Source of the DNA: Methylobacter sp.
GTDB lineage: Bacteria; Pseudomonadota; Gammaproteobacteria; Methylococcales; Methylomonadaceae
Reading direction: 5' to 3'
NCBI GenBank assembly: GCA_026399025.1
Contig: JAPLRU010000108.1
Span: 1-37,260 of the forward strand
Length of the DNA: 37,260 bases
Both the position numbers and the translations under genes were made by a program. Positions 16,205-24,028 of this stretch are shown here, piece by piece; the stretch's first letter is position 1; each line of letters starts with the position of its first letter. The notes beneath the pieces were generated by a model, which saw only the letters and a list, made by a program, of their open reading frames with translations, had not been told where the DNA came from and ran no database searches.

Positions 16205-16669
16205 ATGAAAACACCGACATTTACTAAAAACTTCTTTTTTTCCGCATTGACCGGCGTGGTTCTCGCCTTATCGCTTGCCGGCTGTTCGGATGACGAACAA
16301 AAAGCCGTATCGACAAAATCCGCTCCTACCGTTGCCGCGCATAATCCATTCGATCACTCTCATGATGAGGCCGTGACCGATGTAGAAAAACACAAATTCG
16401 AGCATGATTTTGCCGACCAGTGCGTACAACGGGAATTGAAAAACTCAAGCAATAAAGAATTCGATAAAGTGCGCTACGGCACGCCTTGCATGTGCATAGC
16501 CAAATATTTGATGAAAGATTTGACGGCGGATGAAGCTAAGCTGTTTATCGGCGAGCATAAAAACGCCCAATCCTTAGTGATCAAGTATGAAAACGCCGCT
16601 TATCATTGCCTGCAACAAAATGTGCTGCCTAAAGGCCCGGATTTTTCCAGAGCGCCGCAGGCTAATTGA
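16205..16669 (+). CDS. Hypothetical lipoprotein with four further cysteines
   Basis: This 154-residue protein has a lipoprotein signal ending in the lipobox LSLAGC, so it is likely anchored to a membrane facing the periplasm. The mature part holds a His/Asp-rich stretch (HNPFDHSHDE) and then a small helical-looking domain with cysteines in the order QCVQREL, TPCMCIAKYL and YHCLQQ. Paired cysteines suggest two disulfides or a metal or heme site, but no CxxCH motif exists. I do not recognise the family. It stands alone between divergent glnE and the downstream toxin-antitoxin pair. Confidence 0.75.
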   Translation: MKTPTFTKNFFFSALTGVVLALSLAGCSDDEQKAVSTKSAPTVAAHNPFDHSHDEAVTDVEKHKFEHDFADQCVQRELKNSSNKEFDKVRYGTPCMCIAKYLMKDLTADEAKLFIGEHKNAQSLVIKYENAAYHCLQQNVLPKGPDFSRAPQAN

Positions 16670-16761
16670 TTGGTTTGAGTGGGTGTCCGGTTGCATATAT
16701 CAGCTTAAAACATCCCTACCCCATTTTTTTCATATTGCGAATATTCCGATAGGTTTCTATT

Positions 16762-17031
16762 TTGGCTTATAACGTTTATTTCACAGACGTCGCCTTGAAA
16801 AGTTTGCAGCGTTGTTCGCAAAAGAATAAGGACATGATTTTCAAAGGCATTGAGCAATTGGCGGAAGATCCTTTAAATAAAAGCAATGTGAAAAAACTGG
16901 TTAATTTTGATGCCGCAGCTTATCGTCTACGGGTTGGAAATTACCGGATTTTATTTGACCGCGAGGATACTTTGGAAATTATTGATATTATAGACGTCTT
17001 GCAACGCAAACAAGCTTATCAAAGGAGGTAA
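16762..17031 (+). CDS. RelE/ParE-family toxin
   Basis: This 89-residue RelE-superfamily protein has the core pattern LKSLQRCSQKNKDMIFKGIEQLAEDP ... VKKLVNFDAAAYRLRVGNYRILFDREDTLEIIDIIDVLQRKQAYQR. Typical RelE members cleave ribosome-bound mRNA; the conserved RxGxYRxxF segment and the R..YR tail are present. The start appears to be TTG at 16762 with ATAGG upstream, which may keep expression low. It precedes its antitoxin gene by two bases. The last codons (AGG AGG) also form the ribosome site for the antitoxin. Confidence 0.85.
   Translation: MAYNVYFTDVALKSLQRCSQKNKDMIFKGIEQLAEDPLNKSNVKKLVNFDAAAYRLRVGNYRILFDREDTLEIIDIIDVLQRKQAYQRR
17023..17028 (+). promoter_or_regulatory. Strong ribosome site of the antitoxin gene inside the toxin's last codons
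   Basis: AGGAGG at 17023-17028 encodes the final Arg-Arg of the toxin and lies eight bases before the antitoxin ATG at 17034. The strong site, against the toxin's TTG start, predicts more antitoxin than toxin from the shared mRNA. Confidence 0.7.
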
Positions 17032-17033
17032 GA

Positions 17034-17240
17034 ATGTTAGAACATGTACAAATCATTGAGGAACAAGGACAAGCCAAGTTTGCCGTCATCGACTTCGAAG
17101 AATATCTCTCGATTAAAGCGCTGTTGACGGAACCCGATAAACTGGAAGACTATCTGGATTACTTACACATGCAAGCGATTAAACAAGCGTCTTCTACAAG
17201 GTTTACGTTGGCGGAGGTTAAGCAGGCCTGTAAACGTTAA
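17034..17240 (+). CDS. Antitoxin of the RelE-type pair (Phd/YefM- or RelB-like)
   Basis: This 68-residue acidic small protein (MLEHVQIIEEQGQAKFAVID, FEEYLSIKALLTE, PDKLEDYLDYLHMQAIKQAS) resembles Phd/YefM-type antitoxin partners, with an N-terminal DNA-binding half and a C-terminal toxin-wrapping half. It is two bases downstream of the toxin gene, the reverse of the usual antitoxin-first order. It should neutralise the toxin and repress the operon. Exact antitoxin class is unsure because the N-terminal half is short. Confidence 0.75.
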   Translation: MLEHVQIIEEQGQAKFAVIDFEEYLSIKALLTEPDKLEDYLDYLHMQAIKQASSTRFTLAEVKQACKR

Positions 17241-17524
17241 GTTTGACTGAGCATTCAAGTTTCAGCCTCTTGTCGGTTAGGCAACAGCCGCGACTAATCG
17301 TCCTCTTTTCAGTCCATTCTTTCAGCGGCAGCACCTCGCCAACCATTTCAGAATTCGGACGTTTCGATAACTCGGCAAACTGTTTTAGACAATCAATCCG
17401 TCATCCATATTTCTTCATACTCCTGAATGATTTCCAGCAGCCGGTAAGTAATCGAAGTCATTTCTTCAAAGCCGGTCTGAGGTTTTGCATTTTCTTTTGG
17501 TGGAAAGCAGTCGATAATAGTCAT
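17218..17524 (-). pseudogene. Possible degraded small gene opposite the ssb leader
   Basis: On the minus strand, ATG at 17524 opens MTIIDCFPPKENAKPQTGFE continuing through TSITYRLLEIIQEYEEIWMTD, then TGA; a one-base shift restores an open frame (CLKQFAELSKRPNSEMVGEV and further) to a TAA at 17218. The sequence looks protein-like and fills the antitoxin-ssb gap, but it matches no family I know and needs a frameshift. It could be chance. Confidence 0.25.
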
Positions 17525-17554
17525 ATTGTCAATTCAACCATTAACGAGAAAAAA

Positions 17555-17980
17555 ATGAGCAATGTTTTTAGTTTTACCGGCACTGTGGGTCGTGATGCGG
17601 AAGTTAGGTATTTACCTTCAGGTCAAGCGGTATTGAATGTCACTGTAGCCAACAATATCGGCTTCGGCGAAAAGCAACAAACGCTATGGATCCGGTGCGC
17701 GGTGTGGGGTAAGCGGGCCGAAGGGCAATTGCAAAATTACCTGAAAAAAGGCCAGCAGGTGTTTGTTTCGGGCGAATTGAGTCAAAGCGAATATCGGGCG
17801 CAAGACGGCTCGACTAAAACCAGCCTGGAGCTTAACGCTAATATTATCGATTTGGTCGGTAAAAGAAACGACTCCAACCAAGCGCCGCAACAAAACTATC
17901 AATCCCCACAGCCGTCCGCCCAGCAAGCGCCCAGTCATGATAATTTCGATGCGCCGTATGATGACGACATCCCGTTTTAA
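17555..17980 (+). CDS. ssb: Single-stranded DNA-binding protein
   Basis: This 141-residue SSB has an OB-fold (VFSFTGTVGRDAEVRYLPSG, LWIRCAVWGKRAEGQLQNYL, GQQVFVSGELSQSEYRAQDG) covering about residues 1-108, then a Q/P-rich linker and the acidic tip DDDIPF that recruits repair and replication partners. I chose ATG 17555 because it gives the standard N-terminus; the open frame upstream to 17243 has no SSB similarity. It follows the toxin-antitoxin pair and is only three bases from the next gene. It may be a second ssb copy of the genome rather than the main one; this window cannot tell. Confidence 0.93.
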   Translation: MSNVFSFTGTVGRDAEVRYLPSGQAVLNVTVANNIGFGEKQQTLWIRCAVWGKRAEGQLQNYLKKGQQVFVSGELSQSEYRAQDGSTKTSLELNANIIDLVGKRNDSNQAPQQNYQSPQPSAQQAPSHDNFDAPYDDDIPF

Positions 17981-17983
17981 TCG

Positions 17984-18409
17984 ATGAAAAAGATGTCCGA
18001 CAATTCAACTACAAATCGGCCCAAGGTCAATATTACCGAGCGCAGTTTGTTGGTCGCCCATGGGCAAAGTAAAAAACTGGCGGATATACGCAACAGACTT
18101 CAACCGGATGTGCCGGTTGAAGTCTCGCCGTTGCCGGATAAGCCACTGTTAACCGGCTTGAAATCGGAAGTCGCCATGGAGCTGAACAAGGCAAGAACAC
18201 TTATCGATGAGCGCATTAATCAAATCATGCGCGATTTTCCCCAAGGCAAGAAAAACCGGCTGTTCGGTTTTAGGTTCGGTTCTGTTGATGCGATAAAAGC
18301 CCTCGCTATAAAAAGCGCTTTTAAGACGTTATCTATCGATCAGCATTTAGTGAAAATGAACTTGATTGCCGACCTGGATTTTTACGGACATGAGGTTAAA
18401 ACGCGCTAA
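17984..18409 (+). CDS. Unrecognised protein coupled to ssb
   Basis: This 141-residue soluble protein has no signal peptide and no membrane segment. The N-terminal third is polar (NRPKVNITERSLLVAHGQSK, then a run rich in proline), followed by a helical middle (LKSEVAMELNKARTLIDERI, NQIMRDFPQGKKNRLFGFRF). I do not recognise the family. It starts three bases after the ssb stop and ends 36 bases before the ATPase gene, so the three genes probably share one transcript. A role together with the ATPase or with single-stranded DNA is suggested by position only. Confidence 0.75.
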   Translation: MKKMSDNSTTNRPKVNITERSLLVAHGQSKKLADIRNRLQPDVPVEVSPLPDKPLLTGLKSEVAMELNKARTLIDERINQIMRDFPQGKKNRLFGFRFGSVDAIKALAIKSAFKTLSIDQHLVKMNLIADLDFYGHEVKTR

Positions 18410-18445
18410 CGGCTCCGATTGTTAGATTTCAAAGCAGGAGGGCAT

Positions 18446-20194
18446 GTGAATACATTACATAACTTACTCGCTTCCATCGAAGGTCAAGCTTTTCACAACA
18501 TTCATAAACTGCGCGGTTGTTATCGTTTCCCCGGATTCGAACTCCGCTTTCTCAAAATACAGGGTAGCCCCGGCGCTAACCCCGCGTCTATTGCCTCGAT
18601 AAAAATAGCCTTACAGGACAGCCAACTCCCCGAGGAATTTTTCCGCAGCGCCGAAGGTAAACTCGCGGTAGCGGATTTTTTGCTTCGGCGCTTTCGCCAA
18701 AGCATTGAACGGTTTGCTCAGCAAAACCGAGGTAAAGACGGCAGCGGTTCTTTCAACACCATTGCCCTAAGCCAAAAAATGCTGAGCCGGGACAGCGTTT
18801 TGTTCGATGACGCCGCTATCTATCTGCGTTTTATCATCAGCCTGCCTGCCAAAGGTCCGGGCGGCGGTGTTTTTGACGCCGAACAGGCCTGGATCATGTT
18901 GAGTCAGGAACTGACGTCAATGGCAGAGGCTACCTTTTTTTATCGGCACTACGACCCGCAAACCCGAACGCTGCTCCGGCAATTCGTCGATGTGCAAAAC
19001 ACCCGCGCCGAGATTATTCGATTTATGCGGGAGCATCATCTGATCGCTTTTATCGCCAACGGTGCAAGACTGCCCCGGCAAAGCGGTATTGATGACCGGC
19101 CTTTAATGACCGAAAGGATTAAAGCTTTTCAATCGCCCCCCTCATTACAAGTAGAAATTCCTTTGCCGGAGAATCGCAGCATCATCGGCATGGCCATTAA
19201 AGAAGGCGTCACTTGCATTACCGGCGGCGGCTATCACGGCAAATCGACCTTGATGCAGGCGATTTTAGCCGGGATTTACGCGCATATTCCGGGAGACGGC
19301 CGGGAATACGTGGTAACTCGCGACGACGCTTTTTTTATCAGAGCCGAAGAAGGCCGCAGCATTCGCGATGTCGACATCAGCCCGTTTATCGGCGATTTGC
19401 CTAACGGCCTTACAACCGATTGTTTTTCATCGGATAACGCCAGCGGCAGTACTTCGCAAGCCGCCACTATTGTCGAGGCTATCGAAAGCGGCAGCCGTCT
19501 GCTGCTGTTTGATGAAGATACCTGCGCAACCAATTTTTTGGTGCGCGATGAATTAATCAAAAAAATCCTGGATGCGGAACAAGAGCCGATTAAACCGCTG
19601 TATTCAACGGTACGTTCGCTGTGGCAAAAGCATCGGGTTTCGATGATTTTTGTGGTCGGCGGCTTGGGCTATTTTTTGCAAAAAGCCGATGTTTGTCTGC
19701 TGATGGCTCATTACCGCTGCGAGGACATTACCGCCAAGGTGCGAGACAAGCTGGGGCCGATAACGGATGAGGCTGCGCCGATTTCCGATTTTGCCGTATC
19801 GCGCCGTCTGGCTGTCGACAATTTCGCCCCCGCTTATATCAATCAGCGCTTAAACAAGACCCTGCCCAAACGGATAAAAGATTTACGCAACGCGCCCAGG
19901 CAATTGGAATACGGCATGGATTTAATCAATCTGGACGCGGTGGCGCAAATCGCGGAAGCGCCGCAGATTTTAACCATCGGCTACTGTCTATTGGCGTTGC
20001 AGGCTCAACTAAAACAAGCGGACAGTAAACCCGAAACTATTCGATTCTGGATAGATTGGCTGGAGGACAAAATTGACCGATACGGATTAGCTGTTTTAGA
20101 ACCCGATTATCCCGGAACCCTGTCCAAGCCGCGCAAATATGAACTGGCAGCCGCGATCAATAGAATCAGGTCGTTAAAGATTTTTCAGCAATAA
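18446..20194 (+). CDS. COG3044-type predicted ABC-class ATPase
   Basis: This 582-residue cytoplasmic P-loop protein matches what I know of the predicted ABC-class ATPase family (COG3044). It has the N-terminal block HNIHKLRGCYRFPGFELRF, Walker A TGGGYHGKST (glycines from 260, Lys266), GLTTDCFSSDNASGSTSQAA in the signature position and Walker B RLLLFDEDTCATNFLVRD (Asp356, Glu357, Asp358). There are no membrane helices, so it is not a transporter by itself. The GTG at 18446 follows AGGAGGG; TTG at 18419 is an alternative. The biochemical role of the family is not known to me. It ends a likely ssb-led operon. Confidence 0.85.
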   Translation: MNTLHNLLASIEGQAFHNIHKLRGCYRFPGFELRFLKIQGSPGANPASIASIKIALQDSQLPEEFFRSAEGKLAVADFLLRRFRQSIERFAQQNRGKDGSGSFNTIALSQKMLSRDSVLFDDAAIYLRFIISLPAKGPGGGVFDAEQAWIMLSQELTSMAEATFFYRHYDPQTRTLLRQFVDVQNTRAEIIRFMREHHLIAFIANGARLPRQSGIDDRPLMTERIKAFQSPPSLQVEIPLPENRSIIGMAIKEGVTCITGGGYHGKSTLMQAILAGIYAHIPGDGREYVVTRDDAFFIRAEEGRSIRDVDISPFIGDLPNGLTTDCFSSDNASGSTSQAATIVEAIESGSRLLLFDEDTCATNFLVRDELIKKILDAEQEPIKPLYSTVRSLWQKHRVSMIFVVGGLGYFLQKADVCLLMAHYRCEDITAKVRDKLGPITDEAAPISDFAVSRRLAVDNFAPAYINQRLNKTLPKRIKDLRNAPRQLEYGMDLINLDAVAQIAEAPQILTIGYCLLALQAQLKQADSKPETIRFWIDWLEDKIDRYGLAVLEPDYPGTLSKPRKYELAAAINRIRSLKIFQQ

Positions 20195-20208
20195 AGCAGA
20201 GTGACGCT

Positions 20209-20247
20209 CAAAAAAAAGACCACCCCCGAGAGAAAAGAGGGTGGTCT
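20209..20247 (-). terminator. Intrinsic terminator for the minus-strand gene
   Basis: The 9-bp perfect stem AGACCACCC / GGGTGGTCT has a 13-base loop. On the minus strand it is followed by a run of T (the A run at 20210-20217), so it would stop transcription coming from the calcium-loop protein gene at 20377-21450. On the plus strand there is no U tract, but it lies 15 bases after the ATPase gene and might also slow that transcript. Confidence 0.75.
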
Positions 20248-20376
20248 ATGTAAGAGAGATAATGTGACAAAAATATAGCATCCAGCCCTTCTTGTCGCGT
20301 ATAGATTAACAAAACAGGCCGATCAGGTTTATTAGTACAAACACCTATAGCGGCGACACTCTTTTTCGGTAGCTTT

Positions 20377-21450
20377 TTATACGCTAAAGTTGATCTGCTG
20401 TACGGTTCCGGTTTTGCCGTCGTTGGATAAATAAACGCCGCTATCGGTCACCTCTCCCAACGATTGGTTATCGGCGGTGCGTAACTGAAACGGCGTCGTG
20501 GCATGGCCCAAATAAATAGCGCCGACGTTTTTATCGCCCAACGCCATCAGCTGCTGACTGCCGTCTTCGTGCCGTTGCCAGATTCTCAGGCTATCGTAAA
20601 CCGGATCGGCCTCATCGATAAAACCGTTGCTGTCGCTGTCATACTTGGCCAGTTCGGCAAAACCGTTACCGGAATTAGGGCCGAATAGCTCAGAGCCATC
20701 GTTGACAACGCCATCGTTGTTTTTATCCAGCGCCAGAAAACCGCTGCCCGATTTTAAGTTGGCGATTTGATCGGCTGTGCCGTTGGCGTCAATATCGAAT
20801 TCAAAACGCGTTTGCGACAATTCCGCCGCATTACCGTCAAAATTAATAACCAGCGGATCGACTTTCTTTTCCGGATCGCCGATTGCAAGTGAACTACTGG
20901 TTTCCATATGGAATTCACGGCTCATATTCAACTTGACCGAGAAATCGATGCTCTTCCCGTCTTGCGTTTTGATAGTACCGGTCGCGGAAAAGCTGGTGCT
21001 TTCAGACTCCTGATAAGACGTCTTATGCTCGTAAACCAGGCCGAAACCGGCGGAAGGCTGTTGAGGTGCAGGCGGAGGCGTCGTTTGTATCTCAACGTTT
21101 TGAGCGTCGCCTGTCGTTCCATCGGCGCCGGCCACCAGATCGCTGGCTGAAAAGATTTTAAAGTCATGGCCGGTCAACTGTTTAATCATCTGTTCTATGA
21201 TCATTCTCTTGATCCCATTAACCGGATCGGGCGCTTCGCTGAGATCGAGAGATTGTGTTTCGGGCTTAATTGTTTGGGCCGTTTTACTCAGGCTGACAAG
21301 GTCTGCCGATTGCCCCTTGGCCATCAAAGCAGACCGCTCCGGCGGCGACTGTTGGGGCGTTTTCCAAGACCGTACCGATTCGGACTCATGAGAACTCTTT
21401 AAAGACTGATGCTGACTATTTAACTGGATGGCGGAACTTTTTATGATCAT
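20377..21450 (-). CDS. Hypothetical protein with EF-hand-like calcium loops
   Basis: This 357-residue protein has no signal peptide. The first third is polar and low in order (rich in S, Q, E, P). The C-terminal part has a run of calcium-type loops: DIDANGTADQ near 218, DKNNDGVVNDGSELFG from 242 and DSDSNGFIDEADP from 271, then LRIWQRHEDGSQQLMALGDK. Similar 'LALDKNNDGVVNDGSELFG' blocks occur in VCBS/hemolysin-associated and other large surface proteins, usually exported. Its function and location are unknown; type I-like export cannot be excluded. It has its own terminator downstream. Confidence 0.7.
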   Translation of the reverse strand: MIIKSSAIQLNSQHQSLKSSHESESVRSWKTPQQSPPERSALMAKGQSADLVSLSKTAQTIKPETQSLDLSEAPDPVNGIKRMIIEQMIKQLTGHDFKIFSASDLVAGADGTTGDAQNVEIQTTPPPAPQQPSAGFGLVYEHKTSYQESESTSFSATGTIKTQDGKSIDFSVKLNMSREFHMETSSSLAIGDPEKKVDPLVINFDGNAAELSQTRFEFDIDANGTADQIANLKSGSGFLALDKNNDGVVNDGSELFGPNSGNGFAELAKYDSDSNGFIDEADPVYDSLRIWQRHEDGSQQLMALGDKNVGAIYLGHATTPFQLRTADNQSLGEVTDSGVYLSNDGKTGTVQQINFSV

Positions 21451-21600
21451 GAGCTTTGGCCTCTGAGATAAAGTTTATTCTTATTGCTTTATCTTATCGG
21501 CCGACAGCGAAATTAATTTAAACGAAATGCAAAAAGGGCCCTGCTACAGGACAAGATTGCTTGGTGTACAATAGAATTTTTTTAATAATTAGGATCAACA

Positions 21601-21933
21601 ATGGAAGCTTACCCTGAAAAAACCTGTTCGATAGACCGTCTGGTCACTCATGCAAAATTAGTAGAAGCGACAAAAGCCGGAAGAAAAACACAACAGCGCC
21701 GTAACGGCGTCTATGGCTGGCCCGGCGAAACTTTCGACCTCGACGGGATGACTTTCGTTGTGACTGATTTAACGCGGCAGCGTTTAGGCGATATGACCGA
21801 TGCCGATGCCCAAGCCGAGGGTTACCCAAGCCTTGAAATGTATCGGGATCTTATCTTAAAAATGCACGCCGGAATGACCTGGGAAGCCGACAGCTTGGTG
21901 TGGGTGCATAGTTTTGCGGTTAAAACCGATTAG
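21601..21933 (+). CDS. ASCH-domain protein
   Basis: This 110-residue protein has FVVTDLTRQRLGDMTDADAQ followed by EGYPSLEMYRDLILKMH and the C-terminal VWVHSFAV, the late part of the ASCH fold, a PUA-like beta-barrel thought to bind RNA or a modified base. Its early part includes HAKLVEATKAGRKTQQRRNG, which fits the family lysine/arginine-rich entry. ATG 21601 has AGGA seven bases upstream, and TACAAT at about 21564 could be a -10 box. It is monocistronic. The biological role is not known. Confidence 0.75.
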   Translation: MEAYPEKTCSIDRLVTHAKLVEATKAGRKTQQRRNGVYGWPGETFDLDGMTFVVTDLTRQRLGDMTDADAQAEGYPSLEMYRDLILKMHAGMTWEADSLVWVHSFAVKTD

Positions 21934-21945
21934 TTTGCTCGTTCT

Positions 21946-22007
21946 GTAAGCCGGAATAAGGCCATCCAAGCGCGTAGCGCGAGGTGGCGTTTCCGGCTGC
22001 CGCGCCA
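21946..22007 (+). repeat. Degenerate family D repeat fragment
   Basis: GTAAGCCGGAATAAGGCC and GGCGTTTCCGGC match the left half of the family D element at 12876-12995. GCGCGTAGCGCG adds a small palindrome. It lies between the ASCH gene and the efflux operon. Confidence 0.5.
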
Positions 22008-22077
22008 AAAATACACATTCTCAATACCCGCCTCGACCGTAACGTTTAAATGCCTTTGATTAATAAATGGGGCTGTT

Positions 22078-22527
22078 TTAGTGGGCAAGATTAAATAGCC
22101 GCCAAAAGAAACCCAGCAACAGCACCGAAAAGCCGCCGATCTCCGCCACTGCCAAGACGTTAAGAATCAAATAATCTTTGTTGCGGTCGGAGGAGTCGCG
22201 CATACTGTTATTGCTTTGGCTGGTCAGGCCCAAGTTGATATAGTGGATAATAGCGATGCCGAAAAAAAGTAACGGAAAGATAACGGCGACCGTATTCACC
22301 GTATCGGAAAAGGCGCCGACCGCCGCGAAAACGGCAAGCAGTTGAGCGGAAAAGGCATACATCAGCGCCGCACGATGGGCGACATTGACATAATGCGGCG
22401 CTTCGGCGGCCTGATGCCGCCTCATGCACATATATTTCCATACACCGGTCAACAAACCGGTCATAAAGAAAATACCGGAAGCGGCAAGCGCGATACGAGG
22501 CGCGGTGTGGTTGAGTAATTCTTCCAT
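22078..22527 (-). CDS. Small four-helix inner-membrane protein
   Basis: This 149-residue protein has about four hydrophobic helices: LALAASGIFFMTGLLTG-like segment at the N-terminus, AALMYAFSAQLLAVFAAVGA, VAVIFPLLFFGIAIIHYI and VLAVAEIGGFSVLLLGFF. I chose ATG 22527 because AAGGAC precedes it at good spacing; the longer frame overlaps the previous gene. It is 40 bases after the outer-membrane channel gene, as the last gene of the exporter operon. A faint likeness to the small membrane HabA/HabB group is possible but not safe. It may be an accessory subunit of the exporter. Confidence 0.7.
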   Translation of the reverse strand: MEELLNHTAPRIALAASGIFFMTGLLTGVWKYMCMRRHQAAEAPHYVNVAHRAALMYAFSAQLLAVFAAVGAFSDTVNTVAVIFPLLFFGIAIIHYINLGLTSQSNNSMRDSSDRNKDYLILNVLAVAEIGGFSVLLLGFFWRLFNLAH

Positions 22528-22567
22528 CTTATTGTCCTTGTTAAAAATATTGTTAAGCGGTTTCTTG

Positions 22568-24028
22568 TTATTTTTTAATATCACTCACGATAGCTTCGGT
22601 TTGCCAACCGCCGCCCAGTGCTTTATACAACGCGACCAAGTCGCTGGAAAGCTGGGATTCGCTGGTTACCAGTACACTCTGAGCTTGATAAAGCGCGGTT
22701 TGGCTGACCAATACATCCAGAAATGCGGTCAAGCCCTTTTGATAACGCTGGTCGGCTAATTGAACCGCCAGTTGATTGGCTTCAACGGCTTTCAATAACG
22801 CTTTATGGCGCTCCCGCTCTTTGCTATAGGCGACCAACGCATCTTCCACTTCCTTAAAAGCCGCTAAAACCGTGGTCTGATAAGTCAGGAAAACTTGCTC
22901 GAATTGCGCTTTTTTGCTTTTAATATTGGCGTTCAGTTTGCCCCAATTAAAGATCGGCATGGTTAATGACGACGCCGCCGACCAGGATTTTCCCAACGGA
23001 GTAAAGTCGGTGACGGTGGTATTTTGTAAACCGATAAACGCCGCCAGATTAATTTTCGGGTACAACTCGGCGGTCGCGATACCGACGGATGCGTTGGCTA
23101 CGGCCAGTTGCCGTTCGGCGCGGCGAATATCCGGTCGGCGTTGCAATAATTCGGACGGCAGGTTAGCTATCACATCAACAGCAAAGCCCGGAATAACGCC
23201 TTGTTGATTAAAGCGAGCGGCCAATGCGCCGGGTTCTTGGCCTAATAACACACTGAGCGCGTGAATCGATTGCTTAACGACGGTTTCGTAGTTCGGCAGC
23301 TGCGCTTGCGTTGTCGCAGCCTGGGCTTGAGCCTGGGTCACTTCGAGCATACTCGCAAGCCCTGTTTGTTGCCGGATTTGCGTCAGTTCTTGGGTTTCTT
23401 GTTGCGCGTGTAAATTTTCACGGGTTATTGCGGCCAGCCGTTGATTGGCGCGTAACTCAATGTAATTACGGGCAACGTCGCCTAACAAAGTAATCAGCAC
23501 ATCCCGGCTGTTTTCGACTTCGACGTCAATCGTTGCATCGGCCGCTTCTACCGCGCGTCTAACCCCGCCAAAAAAATCCAGCTCCCATTGCGCATCAAAG
23601 CCCATCTGGAAAATATTGATTAACTGCTTGCCGACCCCAAAGCCGCCGCCGACAGAAGATGTGCCGCCGGTTTGCGATGTCGGCGAGGCTATATTGTTAA
23701 AGCGCCTGCTGATATTGCTCTTGGCGGTCAAGCTGGGCAAGCCTGCGGCGATAGTTGCGGTGCGCAGGGCGCGAGCGTCTTTCACCCGTTCCAAGGCCAG
23801 CTTTAAATCCAGATTGGAAGCGATAGCTTCGTTAATCAGTTGGTCGAGCATCGGATCGTTAAAACACCGCCACCATTTATCCGCTTGCGCCGGGGGCGAT
23901 TTTATACCGGTAGCCGTTTCGCTCCAGTGTTGCGGAATCGGCATTTTGGGCTGCTCATAGTCGGGCCCCACCGCAGCGCAGCCGGATAACAACAAAATGT
24001 AAAAAAGCACAACGGGGTGACGCATCAT
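22568..24028 (-). CDS. RND/NodT-type outer-membrane channel lipoprotein
   Basis: This 486-residue TolC-like outer membrane factor of the NodT/OprM group has a lipoprotein signal with lipobox LLSGC (Cys17), then CAAVGPDYEQP, a hallmark of this group. Two repeats of the efflux domain follow, with LDLKLALERVKDARALRTA, LLQRRPDIRRAERQLAVANA and YQKGLTAFLDVLVSQTALYQ. It forms the outer-membrane duct for the ABC exporter encoded upstream. Its start overlaps the adaptor stop by four bases, so the pair is translationally coupled. Confidence 0.93.
   Translation of the reverse strand: MMRHPVVLFYILLLSGCAAVGPDYEQPKMPIPQHWSETATGIKSPPAQADKWWRCFNDPMLDQLINEAIASNLDLKLALERVKDARALRTATIAAGLPSLTAKSNISRRFNNIASPTSQTGGTSSVGGGFGVGKQLINIFQMGFDAQWELDFFGGVRRAVEAADATIDVEVENSRDVLITLLGDVARNYIELRANQRLAAITRENLHAQQETQELTQIRQQTGLASMLEVTQAQAQAATTQAQLPNYETVVKQSIHALSVLLGQEPGALAARFNQQGVIPGFAVDVIANLPSELLQRRPDIRRAERQLAVANASVGIATAELYPKINLAAFIGLQNTTVTDFTPLGKSWSAASSLTMPIFNWGKLNANIKSKKAQFEQVFLTYQTTVLAAFKEVEDALVAYSKERERHKALLKAVEANQLAVQLADQRYQKGLTAFLDVLVSQTALYQAQSVLVTSESQLSSDLVALYKALGGGWQTEAIVSDIKK

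Noticed and set aside
17243..17554. 104-codon in-frame extension of ssb
   Set aside because: The extension has no SSB similarity and the ATG at 17555 gives the standard N-terminus.
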